From: Chondrosia reniformis
Taxonomy: Eukaryota > Porifera > Demospongiae > Chondrillida > Chondrillidae
Reading direction: 5' to 3'
DNA: 64,000 nucleotides
Assembly (NCBI GenBank): GCA_947172415.1
Contig: OX359193.1
Coordinates: 4,272,501-4,336,500, forward strand
Below are positions 55,301 to 64,000 of this stretch, one piece after another. Position 1 is the first letter of the stretch; each line of letters starts with the position of its first letter. The position numbers were made by a program, and so were the translations under genes. The notes under the pieces are model-generated. The model searched no databases, had not been told where the DNA came from, and worked only from the letters and a program-made list of their open reading frames with translations.

Positions 55301-57469
55301 TTCGTATTAGTGAAACTCATCTTATTAATAAAATACTAGGGAGTGCAAATACAACAATGACAATAGTCAATTAAATTTTAGTTTACAGTGATAAATGTTA
55401 ATTTTAGATTATAGGCATACACAGGTATGTAGCTGCTAACTTGGTGTTTTTTTATCTGTGAAGGTTGAACAGGTACTTTACACCATTCACAGTAATGCCT
55501 TTCCGGCATATTAAATTGGGAAACATCGTCTTTGCTACATAGTGAAGATTTCGCAGAAGCCATATGAGATGATGCACCTGGATACTCATTCATCATAGCT
55601 GGCTGTTTTTCATATGATGGTGAAATAACTTCAGGCAGTTTACCAGTTGCAGCTCCCTGGAGAGATAAAAAATTCTAAACTAAGAAGTGCTAATGTAATT
55701 TTATAAAATTTCCTATATACGTATTTCATCTCTTATTTCAAATAAATTGGTGTCTAAAATTGGCTTTCCAACTAAAAAGTGACACAAAAAGAAATTAATG
55801 GGTTAATAACATGATTAATCACTACCCCCAAGAGCTTCAACTCTAAAATACTCATAAGACTGATTATACATTAAAAAGCTCCTAGAACAGAAATTCAGTG
55901 TAATATTAGGCCAGCCAGTATATTTTTCAAAACTTACAGTAAATATTTCATAAAGTATACAATGTGTAATAGTGGAGTTGTAAATGACACTCCCATGATA
56001 CCTATGTAAAGCCTGACATGACTATTAAAGCACTATGTATGTACTTCAATGAAACTATGTATAACATTAAATGTATAAAATTAATTATTTTAGTAAATGT
56101 GGCATAATGTAACTATTGCTATCATCTTCATTGTTGTAGAGCATATGCTAATAAATAATAATTCTGGCAGTATTATTATTAATGTGTTTGTTATTAACTT
56201 TAAATAGCAGTGATGTAACATACTGATAAATCCTGCATGTGCTTAGCTTTCATGTGATCATCCATCTCCCTTAACCGGACATACTGCTGACATACTTCAC
56301 AAATATCTGTACGGCTGCCACACATACTTTCATGTTCACTGTATTGACAGAATTCATGCTCCAGTTTACAAAATGGACATACAATAGGCCTTCTTGGACA
56401 TTCTTTATCCTACATAAAGAGAAGAGAAGAATCATATAACAACTAGAAGCCATCAAAATGTTTTACATGTTGCACATTATATGTTAGGTATGTATTATGT
56501 GGACATGCTGAACCAGTGCCTGAAGTGCCCATTTATACAGCATTTAATAAAAGATAAGCTGGTCTTCTATGGAAATTTACAATAAGCAATACCTTCCTAT
56601 TGCAGTCTGAGGAACTTAGTACTACAAACTGTTTGATGAGCTTCACATACTGTTCTACATATGTTTGCTCTATGTTTTTCACTATAACTGTAAGTAAGTA
56701 CACTTCAATAACAGGTCAGAAATTTGGTAGATATGGTTATATCACAAAATCACCTTGTGTGACTCAAGTAATCTCTTCTCCATTTTCTTCCTACAAAGTT
56801 CACAACTTTCTATTTCATGTGCCTCCTTTCTGTGCTCTTCCATGTTTTCCTTCAAAACAGGCTCTTGGCATTGAGGACAAATAACATTCCTCCTCCTACA
56901 TTGTGCCTCATGCAACATCCAATTTGCTTCAGATACAGGCTGATTACTGTATTCATTAAAATAAAGTTTAAAGCAACAATTCAAAACCATTACTAGATAA
57001 AATGCAGATTACTATCATTATGATACAAAAAAATCACATAACTCTGTCAGAGAAATACAGTTTTGTAATACCATACTCTAGAAAGCTACCTAACCCTGCA
57101 AGGTGATTAGGACATCACCCCTCCTAGAATTTTGTTTGCTTAAAAATAGGTACTTCAGTCCTCTAAATTGATACCATTGATTATATAGACTCACATAAGT
57201 CTACATAATCTATGTTGTTACTATCGTTTACATAGACTTAAACCTGATAATCCAGTCATCTATCTAAGCAACCTAAAGGTAAATTATTATCAAGATTAGG
57301 CAAGTTCCATTGTATCTAAGAGGACTATTCTTTATAGTGTGTGCTAATAAACTATAGAAGTTCAAGTAAACGGTATTACGGTTAATTTTGTAGTAACGTA
57401 AGTTTGTAGAATTTATTTTACTTAGCCTAACCAGTGATCACAAATCTTATCGTCAGAGTCTGAAGACAT
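49352..57469 (-). CDS. TRAFD1/XAF1-like multi-zinc-finger protein, 18 exons
   Basis: Exons in order: 57432-57469, 56754-56946, 56224-56409, 55441-55656, 55007-55279, 54123-54224, 53466-53675, 53247-53277, 52475-52545, 51944-52136, 51807-51889, 51631-51676, 50358-50446, 50196-50271, 50027-50139, 49786-49840, 49589-49668 and 49352-49387. All phases fit; 696 residues. The start MSSDSDDKICDH continues CNQPVSEANWMLHEAQCRR, then VICPQCQEPVLKENMEEHRK, and IVCPFCKLEHEFCQYSEHES. These match the TRAF-type finger array of TRAFD1 (FLN29) and XAF1, which damp innate immune or apoptotic signalling in vertebrates. The C-terminal half has repeated C2HC fingers (LPCEFC, IPCEYC, ERCKHC, AECSYC ...HQ) joined by short linkers. 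No RING or TRAF/MATH domain is seen. The number of fingers exceeds that of human XAF1. Confidence 0.88.
51100..51345. mobile_element. Foldback MITE in a TRAFD1-like gene intron
   Basis: Inner arms 51158-51195 (gatttatataggtggtaaag...) and 51251-51287 (...accacctatataaatc). Outer arms aagacgtctcggtctgtgaa and the partial complement near 51317-51345 (gtaggtccacggacaaaatg). A related end (gatgtaggtccacggaccaa) recurs at 51483-51515. Confidence 0.75.
51365..51482 (+). repeat. Dispersed repeat family, copy 3
   Basis: Begins cacagaaagtacaaaatttc, then ttccagaatcagtaagatta, then tatataagcccaacaaagca, then gccaagtagtttgagtgc. Almost identical to copy 4 at 52252 onward, so the two arose by local duplication or are both recent. 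Confidence 0.85.
52252..52395 (+). repeat. Dispersed repeat family, copy 4
   Basis: Same 118-bp unit as copy 3 plus a further gtgcggggtcagcagcccca and cgagttatta tail, which matches the ends of copies 1 and 2. This copy gives the fullest consensus in the window. Confidence 0.85.
53815..53833. repeat. Poly(C) run
   Basis: A run of about 19 C in an intron of the TRAFD1-like gene. Shorter C runs occur at about 45770 and 59520. Confidence 0.9.
54452..54509. other. Perfect 23-bp stem-loop in an intron
   Basis: Arms tgaatttggtctgtctttga + tca (54452-54474) and the exact reverse complement (54487-54509) with a 12-nt loop (ggatagcttcca). Located in intron 5 of the TRAFD1-like gene. Size and pairing recall a small-RNA hairpin or a tiny foldback; transcription direction unknown. 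Confidence 0.85.
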
Positions 57470-57579
57470 GGTAAAAATTTTTGATAGACGATCCTCCTTA
57501 ATTCTCGAAGTCTTCTTATTTTCGATCTAGTACTTCAGTAATGTCTATAAACGTAACTTTCTTGTAAATAGCCGAGAAA

Positions 57580-57795
57580 ATGGGTTTCATTTCCAAGAAA
57601 CTTGCGATTAGGTTCATTCCCTTCTCTAATCCCGATGTTCTAATTTTAGTTAAAAAAGCTAGTGACGCAATATTTAGAAAGAGTATGCATGGTGTTACTA
57701 TATATACATACATATTTACAGCCAGCGTGGTAGGTGAAAAACGGTGTATGAACTGTAAGGTAATGTTTAATATTACCGTGTCAAATTGCAAATGA
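57580..57795 (+). CDS. Small unidentified ORF between two minus-strand genes
   Basis: MGFISKKLAIRFIPFSNPDV opens 71 codons between the TRAFD1-like start (57469) and the CaMKK stop (57811). A possible intron lies at about 57691-57719 (gt..ttacag). N-terminal KKLAIRFIPFSNP is basic and amphipathic, as in some mitochondrial-targeted peptides, but I recognise no family. It would start 111 bp from the divergent TRAFD1-like start, consistent with a shared promoter. Confidence 0.3.
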   Translation: MGFISKKLAIRFIPFSNPDVLILVKKASDAIFRKSMHGVTIYTYIFTASVVGEKRCMNCKVMFNITVSNCK

Positions 57796-57810
57796 ATAAA
57801 AAAAGATGAA

Positions 57811-58514
57811 TTAAATATCGGTTATTTCTGGTGACAAATTCCTTGGGAAATGATGTGAAGATGGTGGATAAGATTCATCTTCACCACTAATTTCAATGGT
57901 TGGCATTTGCTTGGTTGCAAATGCTTTTTGTCTTTCAACAGCTAATTGGCTCTTCTTCCGTTCAGGAACAGGAGAACTGTGACAAAATTTAGGAAGCAAA
58001 ATGTAATGCAATGCACTTGATAGTCTAGGAAACAGGAACAACAAAAATGGCTACACCATTTAGTATATGTAGTACATTGATAGCAGAAAAGTAAACAGCA
58101 AAGAGATTTTTAGTCTTAACCGTCTACTTTAGGGTATACCCTTAGAAATATACACACTAAATGAACAGGTTTCCTTTCAATTGTGAGGTAAACCCTTAAG
58201 ACAGTACTCCACCATGTCAGATTTTGCATGCTTCCTATTTTAAGGTATATGCATATGTACTTTCTCCTTATAGACATTTCCATGACTTCACTCCTATTTC
58301 TGATTGTTACGCTTGTCTCATAGATACATATTATAATACACAAATATTATAAAGAAATACGTATTCAAAAATGGCTGTGTTCAGTAATCTTATGCCTTCT
58401 TTCCTTTTTCTACCATTGTTTATAATTATAATTTTGAGGATGCTAAAGGGTTTAGAATCATTAAGATAATTAGGCCTAACAATGCTGTTAAGTAATCAAA
58501 TAGTTATTGTTTAA

Positions 58515-58554
<40 letters not shown>

Positions 58555-61500
58555 ATTACAACAATCTAAAATATTCTTGCTAACATGCATTAATATTTGC
58601 AAAATTTGGCCAATATCAATTTTAAAATAATGAAATGTAAGGAAAACTTCAACCATACAAACTACAGCAACGCAGCGATCAACTGAATTTTCTTAGCAAT
58701 AAAACACCGCAGCAGGCATATGATATACAAACCTTGAGCTGGAGCTAAAGGGATTCTTAAATGACTTCTGTTTTGCCATTTTCTTGATCATAATCTACAA
58801 ACAAAACAGACAGGGTAATTTTCATTAGAGAAATATAAACACTCTTAACAGAAAGGTCCTTTCACATAGACAAGTATTGAAAGGATAAAACTGTATGGAA
58901 ACACTGTATATGTACATGTAGCTAATATTTTTTCTACATTTCGATTGTATTGTCTGTAACAATTAAACTTCAAGATGTTTTATCATTTGACTCTGGATTT
59001 ACCCAAGCCGCTCACTGAGTAACTAAAATGCAAAAGGGTGGAACCAAAGTTAACTTGATGGGATGATCAGAGTTTCCCCTTATCCAATTAAAAAAGGTGG
59101 TCGCGCCATAGACAGCTGTTTCATCCTTACTAGGACTCATCAGTATGGCATACGATGGTAGTTTTTAGTAGCTATCTACTGATAAGTATTCCAAAAGCTA
59201 AAAAGGTTGTGGTTTCCTTATTAGCAGATAAGGGATACATTCAAAGTGCGATTGATCGCTAAATATAGGGACTTCAAGATCTAAAGCCGATCTTAAAGCT
59301 ATGATATTTCATGACTTGACTCTGAATTTTACCCTATCCATCTATCAAGTGAACTTTGGTTCTACCCTTTTGCTCATTTGCATTCCTCAGGAGACATGAG
59401 TAGGTGGGGTAAAATCCATAGTCAAATAATCGACTTTAGATCTTAATTGAAGTCCCCCATATTAATTTTCTCAGTAAAATCATTCTTTTATAAGATCCAG
59501 CCCCTTGCTGAAGAGTTGCCCCCCCCCCCTTGGATTTAGGTTGTGACTTAACTATTTTATCAAGGTCACTGCTAAAATTTCAGAAGTCAATTTTTGCCCA
59601 CCCTTACAAACATTTCTGGATGAAATCCCAAATATGATGTAGGGTGACAATGAATTATCCAAATAAAGTTTTATCTAATGAATATACTAACTGATAATAC
59701 AATGAATAGTGTGGCTATTGTTTTAGGCCATACTACTCAGAGGGTAGTACTATACAGTCTCATATACAACTTACTAATACATGAATGGGGAAAGAGGCCT
59801 TAGTGGTAGCTTTCTGGAGGTCTTCATCATTAATTTCAATGGTTCCACTACAGTTTTCCTCCTTGCTCTTCATTGGAATACTTGCCTTCTTTATCCAGGG
59901 ATGATCCTGATGTAGTTAGAACAAACTCACACACATGAAATAGTAAACTGATTCATTGAAAAGTTTTAAAAGGTTATACATTGTCCCTCAATCTGCCCAT
60001 TCAACTACTCAGCTGTTTCAGACAGACCTAAATAATGGGTATCTGTAAGTCCAGTGTCATCCTCTCAGATACGTACCTTGGAACTAACCAGACCCATATA
60101 TGAAAGGAGCTTTTCCTTTTTGAAAATGTAACTACCAATTTACAAGTACACACACCAAAACGTGACCCCAGTATAACCAAAGTTTAGATAGTATATGTAC
60201 GTATATTGTAATAGCTACTGGAATGTGCTATATACACCACTCAGTCTGGCTAAATCATACCCACTCATTTGTAATAGCCGCTGCAGAACAGATTTGATTA
60301 CCTTGACCCGTTTCTAATAGCACACCAAGAGAAATCAATTAGTGGTCAACACTAACATAGTAAAGCTTCTGCAACATTGCTAAGCCAGCTATTTCTCCAT
60401 CATATGATGGAGAAATATGTTTTTGAATGAGCAGATATGGGATATATGGTTTGGCAAATATTGACCAGATATCTGTAACAACCATGGATGGGTCTGATTC
60501 TGCTAATTAGACACAGTCCCATTGCTTTCGGTGAAAACTAGAATTGGATAAAGATGCTTACGGCAGTATCCCAAAGGTATCAATTTTAGAATTACAAATT
60601 CAAAACAGAATTAAAATTACACAGTTGATCTTTATGTCACTATAATTGATTGGGAGGCTAAGACAGTTGTAGTGTCATCAAGCTTTGCAAATAGCTAAAC
60701 ACTTACACGAATCTCGGGAATAGAAATTCTCAAATCAGGGTTTTTCTCTAAGAGTCTACTCAATAAATCTTCCAAATCTGGACTAATGAGAACCCTACAA
60801 AGATGAAGAGTGTACTTTTGTATGGAAGGCATCTTCCAAAAAAGTTTCTATCAGTGCAGTCATACATTTGGTACACAGGTTATACATTTGTAATTTCCCC
60901 TGATATGACATTACTCAACTAAAATGCTTCATAGGCCCTTTTGCCAAAATGGTGGATTGATTAAATAGATTATTTCTGGAGGACAACAGTGAAAAACAAT
61001 ACAGGAAACATAGGGAAACAAACTATAATCAATTAGAAAAGGAATGTGTCTCTAGGACCTGGGGATTGGCAAAAGAAGTATAGATGTTCCTCACATGCAA
61101 AGTAAACTGTAAATGCTGCTATTGTCAACTATTGGCGTGACCTATCGGCTTTGCTTGTATGACTCATTGTTGATGTACATAACGTCTCTAAATAACTCAA
61201 GATTGCATGACACATCGGCTTTGCTGAATGAGAAAATCATAACAATCAATTAAGGGTGATTCGACCTGCACTCAGTAACTTATTCTAGGTATCGTTAAGA
61301 AACTAAAAGACTTGATTAGAACGATTGAATCCGCTATCCACTGAGCCATTTAACAATAATGTCAAATACTAATTTGATTTCACTTGCTTTGAATGTATAT
61401 GATGTTCCAGCAGCTTAAATTAAACAAACCTTTACAGAATTATACTTAAGAGAAGTTGCAGTGGTGGGGGACCTGTCATGGTCAATCAAAGATTGGTCCA

Positions 61501-63703
61501 AAAGCCACCACTATACTAAAGAATTCGCATTGCCATCAGTAAGGGTGTCCAGGTAATATATATGTTGATGGCAGTTAATGTACCTAGAAAAAAGATAGAG
61601 ACTGAAAGATTCTGGACTGGCACTAGAAAACTTTCCTGGAAAGGAAGGCTTGTCTCCAATTCCTCCTTGGATAGGTAACTAACAAACAGGAAATCCAAGT
61701 TCAAATCTCACATATACCAAGGGACATTATTTATGATTATCTATCTGGGAAAAGTCAGCAGGAGACAGAAACATCCCATTCATTTAAAAAGGAATACAGT
61801 GGAATCTCTATTAACGGACTCTCCGAATAGTGTATGTTCTCCATATAACGAGAAGTACCTAAAGTCCCGATAGCTTTCCATAAGTTTACATACTGTAAAA
61901 ATCTCCGAATAACGGACTCTCTACTCCGTCCAATGGACAAAAGTTGCTGACCCAAACAAACTGTTCTGCATTTAAATAGTTTCTTCAACAAACACCAGCA
62001 GTGCAACTGATGTTATCAAATCCAATAATGTATTGACAGCAATTAAATGGATTAGCCAAGCTTGGGAGGAGGTGGAGCCTGAGACGATTCAAAATGTTTT
62101 AGGAAAGCTGGTGTACTAAATGAAGACTTGAATGTCATTTTAAATGACATCAGTGACGGCAAAGATTCCTTTGCAGATAATAGATGCAGAGTTACAAGAC
62201 CTTAGGGTGAGAGCAGTACCTTCTAATGAATCTGGAACTGTTGTAGAGTACATAAGTAGTGATAACAGTCTTATCACCTGCAAAGATTACAATCATGATA
62301 CCTGGGACAATTACTTTTTGACCAGTCTCAATTCCTCAATTCATCTCTCCCACCTGAACTACAATCTAACATTGAGGAAGATGATGTGTAAGAAGCCGAG
62401 ACGCTGCCTCCAAAAATATTTTCGTGAAACCATCCAATCTTTAAAAGATGTAAAATACTTTCTTGATACATGCGGATGCATACAAGAAGCTTCAAAAGTG
62501 TACAATGTGATAGATACTGTTGCCTTAATTCATCTCAAAAGTGGATAACAGAGTATTTGCAATTTTCTCACACAAAACTTTATTTGATGTAATTGAGTTA
62601 GAGACTAGAATGTAAATGCATGGTTTTCATTGTAGTATTGCTAAAACTGATAATACTCTCAATCATTTATTAGTGTAATGTCAATAACTGCAAGATCTGT
62701 AGGAAAGCGATAAAAGTGAAGCTTCTTCACAGCTATACTTGTTGCACCGCAGATTATATAGTTGTTAACCATTGACGTAATGTAACTAATTAAACTCTAG
62801 AACAAACATGCATCTTCTATGAAACCTGACACAATTCAAGGATGTTTCCATATCCTATTTATTTATATATGATTGGTTTTTGTTTCGGTCCATTAAAGGC
62901 TAAACGTAGAAAACTTCGTATCCTATACCAAACCCAAACATCTCAAAATGGAGGACTGTCCTCCGGAAGGAATAACTGCCACCATTTTGGCAAAATGCCT
63001 ATTGGGTAAACCTTTACTAGGTACTACTGATAACTGTAATGGGTCAGTTATAAAGATGAGGTCATGCTCATGGTACATATAAGCATCATGTTACCAAAGT
63101 TAACTTACCCCTCAGGAAACTCTAATCTGTTTTCATATGTTTCATACAAAATGGTGGAGAGATAAGAGAATAATGTAAAGTGTAAAAAGCCTCTCAATGT
63201 CTATATTACATGTAAAAATGTATAAGTTAACATGCACAATATCTTCCAAATACAGAAGGCTGAGTAGAGTTATGAAACCAAATCTGGTAAACATTGATTT
63301 TATGAATCAGAGCTATTGTATAATTGAAATACAGTTAACATAACCACACAACTAAAAAGGCATAGTTGGGCCATTCCAGTCAATTTATGTTGATGCTAAC
63401 TCAAGCCGCTACAAGTCAAGTAACTGTTATAATTATAACTACCTGTATATATACTGTATATCCTTATGTAAATTACGTAGTATCAGTTAGAAACAGCTAG
63501 GAAACTATGCTTTTATTAAACACATGCATTATGTAGAGGCTTAGGAAGTGCAAGGAGGCTGACTGACTCTTGATGTCTGATTCGTTCATGCAGCTCAGTA
63601 ATAATTTGTGAAATGAAAGGCAGTTGACCAAACACCATACAGTACAGCGTCACTCCAGAAGCCCATATATCACTTGCTTTCCCTTTGAAGTATCGTTTTT
63701 CAG
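57811..63703 (-). CDS. Ca2+/calmodulin-dependent protein kinase kinase (CaMKK), C-terminal part
   Basis: Exons in order: 63568-63703, 60707-60794, 59775-59906, 58733-58794 and 57811-57976, phase-compatible. Exon A encodes kinase subdomains around the GKASDIWASGVTLYC motif, then MVFGQLPFISQIITELHERI. Exon B holds LEDLLSRLLEKNPDLRISIP, and exon C begins DHPWIKKASIPMK, the end of the catalytic lobe. Then the CaMKK-type autoregulatory/calmodulin-binding stretch: FPIHVL plus IMIKKMAKQKSFKNPFSSSS, matching 'ILVKTMIRKRSFGNPF' of human CAMKKs. The Ser/Pro tail ends NLSPEITDI. Upstream kinase exons lie beyond 64000. A short exon may be missing between A and B ('FP..P' segment). The enzyme activates CaMKI/IV and AMPK. 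Confidence 0.85.
58435..58500 (+). repeat. Dispersed repeat family, copy 5 (diverged)
   Basis: ttttgaggatgctaaagggt, then tagaatcattaagataatta, then ggcctaacaatgctgttaag. Aligns with the first half of copy 4 at lower identity. Followed by a (TA)n run at 58521-58551. Confidence 0.6.
58521..58551. repeat. (TA)n microsatellite
   Basis: About 15 TA units in a CaMKK intron, just after dispersed repeat copy 5. Confidence 0.95.
58970..59455. mobile_element. Foldback element in a CaMKK intron
   Basis: Left arm: ttcaagatgttttatcattt, gactctggattt, then aaaagggtggaaccaaagtt. Right arm: aactttggttctaccctttt near 59349, then aatccatagtcaaataatcg and ttaattgaagt near 59430. The middle carries another partial copy of the end (acttcaagatctaaagccga near 59270), so the structure is composite. 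Confidence 0.65.
61797..62548 (+). pseudogene. Tigger-like transposon: left end plus transposase C-terminus
   Basis: Starts TA-CAGTGGAATCTCTATTAACG, a Tigger-type end (TA at 61795-61796). Coding remnants then read LTAIKWISQAWEEVEPETIQ (about 62035), then frames leading into IDAELQDLRVRAVPSNESGT and YFLDTCGCIQEASKVYNVID (62144-62548, one open frame of 134 codons ending LIHLKSG-stop). These are C-terminal segments of pogo/Tigger transposases. The DNA-binding and catalytic parts are deleted, and no right end was found. It lies in a CaMKK intron. Confidence 0.75.
62560..63567. other. CaMKK intron sequence, nothing recognised
   Basis: AT-rich intronic sequence without ORF or terminal-repeat structure that I can support. 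Confidence 0.5.
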
Positions 63704-64000
63704 CTACAGTTATCAGAAAAGAATTTATCAGATGACTATAGCAATTCGCAAAATGTCCTCATGTTTAATAAAACAATTGAAGAATAAAACTAATATATAC
63801 ACCCATCATGTGGACAAATCAATGATTACTAAGGAATGTTTGATTATTAGGTTAAAATAAATACTATACCAATTCAATCCAACTTGTGGAATTATTTTTC
63901 CTCTTCAATAAAGACTTACCAAAAATGGTGAATAACAAATACGGAGACATATCAAATAACATTGAATTTAAGTGCATACATTCTATAATTATGTCTCCAC

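Noticed and set aside
60391..60416. 26-bp perfect palindrome (atttctccatcat/atgatggagaaat)
   Set aside because: Short, without a loop and without any supporting context; easily produced by chance or by slippage in AT-rich DNA.

Overview
The window is nuclear DNA of an invertebrate animal. The genes have short GT..AG introns, the sequence is AT-rich, and the genes are animal-type: VKOR, Notchless, DENR, a CaMKK, a TRAFD1/XAF1-like protein and a collagen with a C-terminal domain common in sponges and cnidarians. The mix of transposons with BEN, SAP, YqaJ, Ulp1 and OTU-like pieces, together with compact genes, fits a demosponge best. That placement is inference; no species can be read from the sequence.

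Layout. 1-2265: a decayed Tc1/IS630-type transposase and other relics. 2266-4482 (+): the last seven exons of Notchless (NLE1), with two MITEs in its introns. 5476-6972 (-): DENR, divergent from VKORC1 (+, 6992-8321), with start codons only 19 bp apart. 8404-8709 (-): two unidentified terminal exons. 9700-18500: mobile-element relics (BEN, piggyBac, Tc1, two pogo/Tigger MITEs, a Helitron N-terminal region and an OB-fold fragment).

18515-28519 (-) is a three-exon TMEM134/230-family gene, and 28658-46743 (+) is a three-exon Rieske (RFESD-like) gene. They start 138 bp apart and share one promoter region. Both have very large introns (9.3 kb and 14.1 kb) filled with transposons: LINE, pogo, Harbinger, SAP/YqaJ, hAT, Ulp1-type and integrase relics, plus one clean 1.77-kb element at 35261-37025. 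All exons still join in frame, so both genes look functional despite the load.

47420-48913 (+) is a single-exon secreted short-chain collagen. 49352-57469 (-) is an 18-exon zinc-finger gene of the TRAFD1/XAF1 type whose exons join in frame into 696 residues. Its tail is built from duplicated exon pairs. 57811-63703 (-) holds the C-terminal half of a Ca2+/calmodulin-dependent kinase kinase that runs off the right edge.

The most interesting unknown is a protein family seen four times in this window (10.5, 21.3, 29.3 and 36 kb), marked by an 'AGY' block and a 'GGLF' block. One copy is an intact 339-codon ORF inside a transposon with about 42-bp inverted repeats and a 7-bp target duplication. 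I see no classic transposase signature in it.
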